Shown: one piece after another, positions 57,531 through 64,000 of the stretch | Numbering within the stretch: the stretch's first letter is position 1 | How the letters are laid out: the number at the start of each line of letters is the position of its first letter | Assembly (NCBI GenBank): GCA_019916065.1 | Contig: CM034240.1 | Location: forward strand, 32,749,149-32,813,148 | Origin: Vitellaria paradoxa | Taxonomy: Eukaryota > Streptophyta > Magnoliopsida > Ericales > Sapotaceae | Reading direction: 5' to 3' | DNA: 64,000 nucleotides | Translations under genes and position numbers: made by a program | Notes under the pieces: generated by a model | Databases searched by the model: none | Told to the model about the DNA's origin: nothing | What the model saw: only the letters and a program-made list of their open reading frames with translations

Positions 57531-59204
57531 TAAAGTGAAAATGAATTACATCTCATTACTAAAAGAATATAATCGGTTGGTAAATACCAACCGATTACCA
57601 GCACATTACCAACCGATGTAAACATTGCTAAAATTTAAATAATTATCAACTCCTTACCGGCTGATCCAATTCGGTTGCTGAATTTTCGGTTGATAATTGG
57701 TTGGAAATCGGTTAGTATATTGGCGGAAAATTTTTACCAACCGATTACCAACTGCTTACAACTGGTTGGTACACGTTTCAGTTGGTAATCAGTTGGTAAT
57801 CTGGCGGGAAGATTTTTCCCACCAAATTACCAACGGATTATCCACTGAATAGTGTAGTTGTTAGATGTTTCGGTTGGTCCTTCGGTTGGTAATTTTATGG
57901 TTAAATTATTACCAACCGCATTACCAACCACAATGTTCGGTTAGTCATGTAATCACCTGATGGGAAAATTGATACCAACCGCATTGCCAACTTGTAGGTT
58001 AGTTGGTAATTTATTTAGTTGGTATTTAGTTGGTATTCCTTTAGTAATTGGATAGCAATGCAACGAGAATATGTTTAGCAACCCAATTACCAACCGATGG
58101 TATCGGTTGTTAATTTATTTGGTTGGTTATCGGTTGGTAATCCGTTGGTAATGAAGTGTGAATGCATTTACCAACTGCATTAACCACGGCCTTTAGTGGT
58201 TGGTAATATAGTCGGTTGTTAATCTGGTGATAATCTATTAGTAATCAAGCAGAAAAAGTGTACTAACCAAAATACCAACTGGATTTTTCAGTTGGGAATC
58301 TATCGGTAATCGGTTGGTAATTTATTAGGAATATATATACCAACAGAATAATGTATTCCGTTGGTAATTGGTTAGTAATCCAGCAAGAATATATTTACCA
58401 ACCAAATTAATGACTGAAGTTATCGGCTGGTAATATATTAGGTTGGTAATCATGTCACGCCCCAGATTTTCATAACCGAATACCCAGGGGTGACTTGGGA
58501 TTTATTTGTTAGGTATAAAAATAAGATGATAATAACACGCTGTCACACCCCAGAATTTTCCTCCAAACTGGGATTGACCCGCAAGAAAAATTTAAGATAT
58601 TCAAAATTCCTTGTTTATCCCAAACAATATTTATAAGTCATTGGACTGAACCATTTGATGGGATTTCAACTACAGGGCACAAAATAAAGATAGAAAAAAA
58701 AATTACAGAGCCATCTAAGTGTCCCAACCACGCGATTAACATTACATACCAAATAAAAGTAAATTAGGTCTAAGCTTAGTAATTACAATCATCCAACAAT
58801 TGTTACAGACCAAAAATAAAGTCCTCCAGCTCTGCGTAGGAAAGAAGAAAAAAAAATAGATAACTCTTCTGATGGAATATTTAAGAGAAATTAATCTCTT
58901 TTCAGCTTATCTTCTGTATCCCTGTGCTTAATATCCTGAAAAAAATATTCCCATAAGGGGTGAGCTACTAAAGCCCAGTAATCAGAATCTCTTAGGTGCC
59001 TATATGCAGTGGTTATAATACTACACTGTATTAAGTGACCCATTACAGTGAATGTGTTTAGGTGGCATACTGTTTATGCAACAATTACTTCAATAGATCT
59101 CAACTGAATAATGTAAATTATACTTACAATGGTTCGATGAAACCGTCAGCGCCTACTATTTTACTTACATGTAAAAATAGTTAAATATTGATGTGTCTAC
59201 CACA

Positions 59205-59310
59205 ATGAAGTCTGTGTCGCAGTGGTAGGGATCTTAGATTTAGATCTTCAAAGTCTCGGGATCAAACCCCGTAGTGATACAAGTTTCATATATATATATA
59301 TATATACAAA
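59205..59310 (+). mobile_element. tRNA-like SINE head in the solo LTR
   Basis: GTGTCGCAGTGGTAGGG (box A-like, from 59213) and GGGATCAAACCCC (box B-like, 59258-59270) are spaced as in a tRNA-derived Pol III promoter. A (TA)n tail follows (59288-59306). No proper tRNA cloverleaf with paired acceptor arms is seen, so this is a SINE rather than a tRNA gene. Target duplication not found. Confidence 0.55.
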
Positions 59311-60025
59311 ATATTTATCGAGAGGAATTAAATATAATTAAATAATTCCAACACATCATTCATACATAACAAGAGAGGTTGCTAGTCACAGTAAAATTTT
59401 GTAGAGGAGTTTAATCTAAATCCTCCGAAGATAATCATACTCCTATCCTCCTCTACTCCCAGCCTTGGGAACCAATGACTTTACGGGCTTAGCATCCAAT
59501 GCATACCGATGGTGTCACCTACCAAAAACTTAGTTGTCGCGACCGGCTACCTGACTGGCCAGGTCAGAAGGGAGCATCTCCCAAATAAAATGCATGTTCC
59601 CATCTTCATCTAAAAGGCCATTTCTACCCACCCATCACCCCATTGCCAAAAATAACTTTAGCACCGAGTGCCTTAATTTCTTCTCACCATTTTACATTCC
59701 AAGGGTACCTTGTATGGAAATCAGACATTTTTAATAACAACCGGCAATGTTCCCAGGCGATGAATCAAAAGTGAGATTATTCAATCATATGCAGTATATT
59801 TTTAAGCACTTTATCTAAATCCATAATTTAATAGTAATTCTCAATAAATCAAAGATTTAACATAGTCACCAATATCATTATCACAAAGGTAGGTACTACA
59901 TGTAAATTAACAAGTAGCAAGAAAAAAAACTTAGAATACGAATTAGTATTTTAGTTAATTGTTTTGACAAGTTTACCATACCAAATTTGATAAGAATAAA
60001 ATTATTTCTAATGGTATATTAATTA

Positions 60026-60130
60026 GGCCGAGGTTGGTAGCTTAGTGGGTGGGTGACCCTAATTGCGATTTAAAGTCGCAAGTTCAAACCTCATTGGCTA
60101 CAAATCTCAGTTTTTGCCTTTTTTACCTTT
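60026..60130 (+). mobile_element. Second tRNA-like SINE head in the solo LTR
   Basis: TTGGTAGCTTAGTGGGTGG (box A-like, 60034-60052) and AAGTTCAAACCTC (box B-like, 60080-60092), followed by T-rich runs from 60111 that could terminate Pol III. Lacks a convincing tRNA acceptor pairing. Different sequence from the head at 59205. Confidence 0.6.
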
Positions 60131-62140
60131 TTATTTTATTATTTTATGGAATATAAAGATAATAATTAACTTTTTGGACTTATATTTAATTTTAGAAAAA
60201 ATTTGATAAGTATAGTACATCACTTGAATAATTAAGTCAAAGTGAGATCACAAAGCTAATAGATTCTATCCTTTTGATTTAGTAGGAGAATAATATTATG
60301 CAAAATAATTTGAATAAATTTCCACTCATCATCTTATTTATAACCAAACCCTTATAATAGGTTTTCAGCTTCAAAATATCTACAAATATCCAGTTAAAAT
60401 AATTTCATATCAATTGGAAAATAATTAAGTAGAATCAACTTAACCGTCCACTTTAGTATTATATCAAAATAGTATAAGTGTTTTACTATATCAGGCCTTG
60501 TAAACAAAATTACACGTCAATGGAAATTATTATCATGATAATAATTAACAGAAGGTAATTGGAAATTTTAAATAAATCTTTCAACATAATATTCCAAGCA
60601 TCAATTAAGGGCTAAATAGAGACAGCAGCTTAAAAGAAAATTCATATAAAATAAAGCAGAACTCCAATATCTATAAACTTTATATCTGTAGAAACTAGAC
60701 TTTAAGACCCACAACTTTCATGTTTTACACTTTTTAAAATTCTAAGGTCTAACGGTGCAAAAATAGCCTTGAATTCAGTTTGTTTAGAAAATACAATTTT
60801 ACACGTGCTCAGTACTTTGAGCATAACTTTTGACTCACAAATCAGATTGATGCAATTCTTTTTGGGTTGGAAAGAAAACTGAAAGGGCTACAACTTTTAT
60901 GTTTTAGCCGAAGCCTAGTTCCACCGTTTTAGGGGTCAGAAGCACATAAGAAGTTACAAATAGAGAGCTGTCAGCATACTGAGTTACATCAGTCAAAATT
61001 TTGGCTTCCCTACCCCCAATATACGGGTATTTATTTTTATCACAATCAAGTTTCATACTTCAAACCAGAAAAGGCATCAAATATATTTTAGGAGGTTCAT
61101 CATCCTACCTCAATGAAGATATTGGTGACCAAGCCTGTGAAGGAAAAAGGAGTTGAGCTTTGAACACCACCCAATTGAAAAATTTCAAGCCTTTCTTCTT
61201 CCTCCAAACAACACCAAATGTCCAACCACACTTGATAAAAATGTATATTTTTTTCTTTCTTATTGTTTTTCTTCTCTTTAAAGGCACACAATTTATAAGA
61301 ATCATGGGAGTATAGAGAAAGTTATTGGTGGAGAAAATAATCATGCTTCAAATCAACTAAGGTAAGATCATGCATATACAATTGGTAGCATGATCCAAGA
61401 ATCATGCTTGCTTTTTGACTATCTAACCATATAATTTAAGAAAGGTGTTGGAGGATGGATGAGGATGGGTGGCATGATCTGAGAATCATGCTAACTTTTT
61501 GACAAATTAACAAAATGCTTTAAATCTTGTTTGCTAAATAATTTGAAAAAGATGCTTTAAGGTTATCAATGTAGGGTCTTCTCTTTGTCTAATTAGTCAA
61601 ATAATTTTGAAAGATGGTGAGAGTGTATGGAAGATGGAAAATGAAGTTGTCGGAAAATAATTTAGAGCAACTATTCATGAGTCAACTCATTGAGTGATAA
61701 AGTGAGTTGAAGGTGAGTTGAGGTGAGTCAAAGAAAAGGGTTGACCCATGGGTTAATGGGCTTGGTTCGAACCAAATAAGTAATTGGGCTAGGAAGTGTT
61801 TGGATAAAAATTTTAGAAATTCTATATTAAACTCCCACATAGGGTGAAATTCAATCCAAAAATCTTTCCAACTAATTTGATTATTCCAAAAATTTTCAAA
61901 TCCTCAATTTTCTAGATTTTTACTATAACAAATATCACCACCACACTTAAGCAATTTAATTAAGAGAAAAAAATTCAGGTTATTACAAATCAGTTGGTAA
62001 TCTAGTGAGAAAATATTTTACCAATGTACTTACTGATGAATTGGTTGATAATATCATCGGTTGGTATTCGGTTGGTAATAGGGTGAGAAAATATTTTTAC
62101 CAATCGAATTTCCAACTAATTACCAACAAAAAATTTTGCA

Positions 62141-64000
62141 ATTTGCTTTGAACATTAAAAAAAAGAAAATTTCTAAATTCAATATTTTTATAATTAATTT
62201 TATATTAAGAAATATTTGTAATTAATTATATATATTTATATATGGCATAGAATTGTTTCATGATTTATTTGGTCATGTGATACAACCTTTAATTAGTAAA
62301 TTCATGCATTTTTTGATAACATGGTATGGTTCATACATATTAGGTTTGGTGTTTATATATATATATATTATATGCATGGTTCATACATATTGCATATAAT
62401 TTAATTGACTAGGAGGAAAAGATTTTATACAATTTATATTGGCAATATTAAATTTTCATATTAATGAATTAGTGGTAAATGCATGTTAGGATTATAATTG
62501 TTTAAGACACAGGGTTTAGGGTATATGATATTCAAAATCAGACAAGTTCAAGTAATCAAATTGTTTATGGATTCTAAAATTTACTTTCATTTTCAAAATT
62601 TTTTTCCCTATATATATTTTTGGCTGTAAGAATTCGTATGCAAATGCCTAAGTTAGTAAGGTCCCGTTTGGTAATGTTTTCGTTTTCTATTTTCAAAATT
62701 TTATAAACTCGCAACAGAAATATGTTTGATAAACCTATTTACGTTTTTTTGTTCATAAAAAAAATGAAAATATAAACAGAAAAAATGTATTTTCACTCTA
62801 CTTTTTTCTTTTCTGTTACTAATATTTTGTTAATTTTAAAACTTTGTCTATTTTTATTACATTAAATAAAAATAAATTATTTTATTAAAGTAAGTTATTC
62901 TAATAAATAATATAATTAAATTCAAAAAATTAATTATATAATTAATTAATATTATTTTTAATAAATAATAAAACTAAATTAATTAATTAATTAATTAATT
63001 AATTAATTATTGCTAAATTATCTGAAATAAATATCATAATTAATTTATTTAATTTGATAATTAAATTAATTTATATAAAATAATCGAACCTAAGAGTTTA
63101 AGGTTGTAAAGCTTAAAAATCGGAAGGAAAGCCCAGCGTATAGGTGATATGTAACAAAATTTAGACAAGCATGAAAAAAAGTTATTTTTTTAATTAATAC
63201 TAACTAGTTACTAAAATGTTAACATTTTAATTTTTTGTTAATTTAATATTTTTACCCTTTTAAAGCTTAAAAAAAATTTAAAACAAAAAAAATAAATTTA
63301 ATAATTTTAAAAAAAAAGTTAAAAAGTAAGTGACTAGTTTTTTTGAGTCAATGTTATCTTAATTAGAAACAATAATTATTTTCCAAAAGAAAAAGGTCAA
63401 AAAATTTTGTTTGTAAATTTTAGTTGATTTTGCCAACTAAACACCACCTAAATGCGTGGTGCTTGGACAAAAAATAAAAATAAAAATAAAAATTAGTGTG
63501 AAAATATAATAAAAGTTAGAAAAAATTAATAAAATTTAGAATAATTGTTTAGTGTAATTTGATATTAATTATATTAAAGTAACATTATTTTAAATTTAAA
63601 AATAAAAATGACAAATATTATTTATTAATTTTAAGTAATTTCATTTCTTTATCTTTTTAGAACTTATTTCCAACTATAGTCACCTAAAATATTTTTTTAT
63701 TAGAAATAAATTCTTAAAATAGTTTTTAAAAATTTTTCTTTTTAAAAATAATTTTCTAAAACTAAAACTAAATGCGACCAAATTATTTTTAAAAATATAA
63801 ATATAAAATGAAGAAAAATATATATATAGTGAGCCATGATATAACTAAATTAAAGATATGTATTAAATATGTGCTACACATACAAATTGGAGGAAAATAA
63901 AAAAAAACAATTAAAATTATTTTTAGTTGAATATAATAGTTATTTATAAATTATTTACTAAATATCTATATAGTTTCATATATTGTTTATGATTTTAAAT
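62141..64000. other. AT-rich sequence to window end
   Basis: No coding sequence. It holds a duplicated ATGGTTCATACATATT (about 62326 and 62378), a (TTAA)n microsatellite at 62978-63008, and scattered A/T runs. 62655-63445 has opposed GTTTGG and AACACC words, as in foldback elements, but ends could not be fixed. It may be the interior of the second CACTA-like element. Confidence 0.4.

Larger units (their letters stand above)
58453..61987 (-). mobile_element. Tekay/Del-type solo LTR, TSD AATCA
   Basis: In plus view TGTCACGCCCCAG ... CAGGTTATTACA, 3535 bp, flanked by AATCA at 58448-58452 and 61988-61992. On its own strand it starts TGTAATAACC and ends GGGGCGTGACA. It is a different family from the LTR at 34782-37463. 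Its terminal 88 bp is followed at 58541 by a near-copy of the same end (TGTCACACCCCAG), either an internal duplication or a nested second copy. No gag or pol. Confidence 0.9.
57554..62140. mobile_element. Terminal region of a second CACTA-like element
   Basis: CATTACTAAAAGAA at 57554 looks like a CACTA terminus with one change. The next 900 bp (57575-58450) and 61988-62135 are packed with direct and inverted ACCAACCGATTACC / GGTTGGTAATCGG words, as in CACTA subterminal regions. The two stretches are one array split by a solo LTR. No transposase and no opposite end are seen in the window, so the element is truncated here or continues to the right. Confidence 0.6.

Noticed and set aside
60026..60108. 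True tRNA gene
   Set aside because: Box A and B are present but I could not find a paired acceptor stem or a convincing anticodon arm.

Overview
The window is plant nuclear DNA from the repeat-rich part of an angiosperm genome. The evidence is a set of element types known from plants: Athila-type Ty3/gypsy elements with a tRNA-Asp primer site, Tekay/Del-type solo LTRs, a Ty1/copia remnant, a CACTA transposon with a TNP2-like gene, a Cassandra-type TRIM carrying 5S rDNA sequence, a Helitron, hAT- and Harbinger-type MITEs, SINEs, and a broken tau-class glutathione S-transferase (GST). The species cannot be named from this. No intact host gene is visible; every long coding region is a decayed mobile-element gene or a pseudogene.

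Left third (1-26 kb): a nest of retrotransposons about five layers deep. A copia element (pol remains 23850-25067, plus strand) was hit by a Tekay-type element, left as an LTR piece (22646-23847, minus). That LTR was hit by Athila element A (1-22645, plus; the 5' LTR is cut by the window edge). A carries gag, PR-RT-RH-INT and a 3' ORF, all broken by stops and frameshifts. Between gag and protease A was hit by a minus-strand Athila-like element (2864-13220) with a gag and no pol. That element's two ends carry different LTR families (X outside, Y inside), so it is itself nested or recombinant. A plus-strand solo LTR of family Y (11370-12970, TSD TTCAC) sits inside the right X LTR.

Middle (26-47 kb): a short Helitron (25978-26473), two Harbinger-like MITEs, a small SINE, then a complete-ended CACTA transposon (30298-43345, TSD ACT). 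It has a TNP2-like transposase and a second, Transposase_24-like gene, both on the minus strand. A Tekay-type solo LTR (34782-37463, TSD CTTCG) splits the transposase. Next come a hAT-type MITE (43774-44982) filled with a long GT/GC alternating tract, and an LTR-like repeat.

Right part (47-64 kb): mostly AT-rich sequence. It holds a tandem Cassandra-type LTR array (51314-52486, TSD ACATT) and a GST pseudogene whose exon 1 carries a hAT MITE (TSD ATTGCCGA) and whose exon 2 is cut off by another element. It ends with one terminus of a second CACTA-like element, dense in ACCAACCGATT motifs and split by a 3.5 kb Tekay-type solo LTR (58453-61987, TSD AATCA) that itself holds two tRNA-like SINE heads.

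The least expected signals are three. A small hairpin with a compensatory base pair lies exactly 14 nt before the LTR start in two different Athila families, next to a conserved block of about 125 nt. A GGGCGCCC palindrome cassette is shared by LTRs of unrelated clades. The Cassandra array has almost no internal domain.
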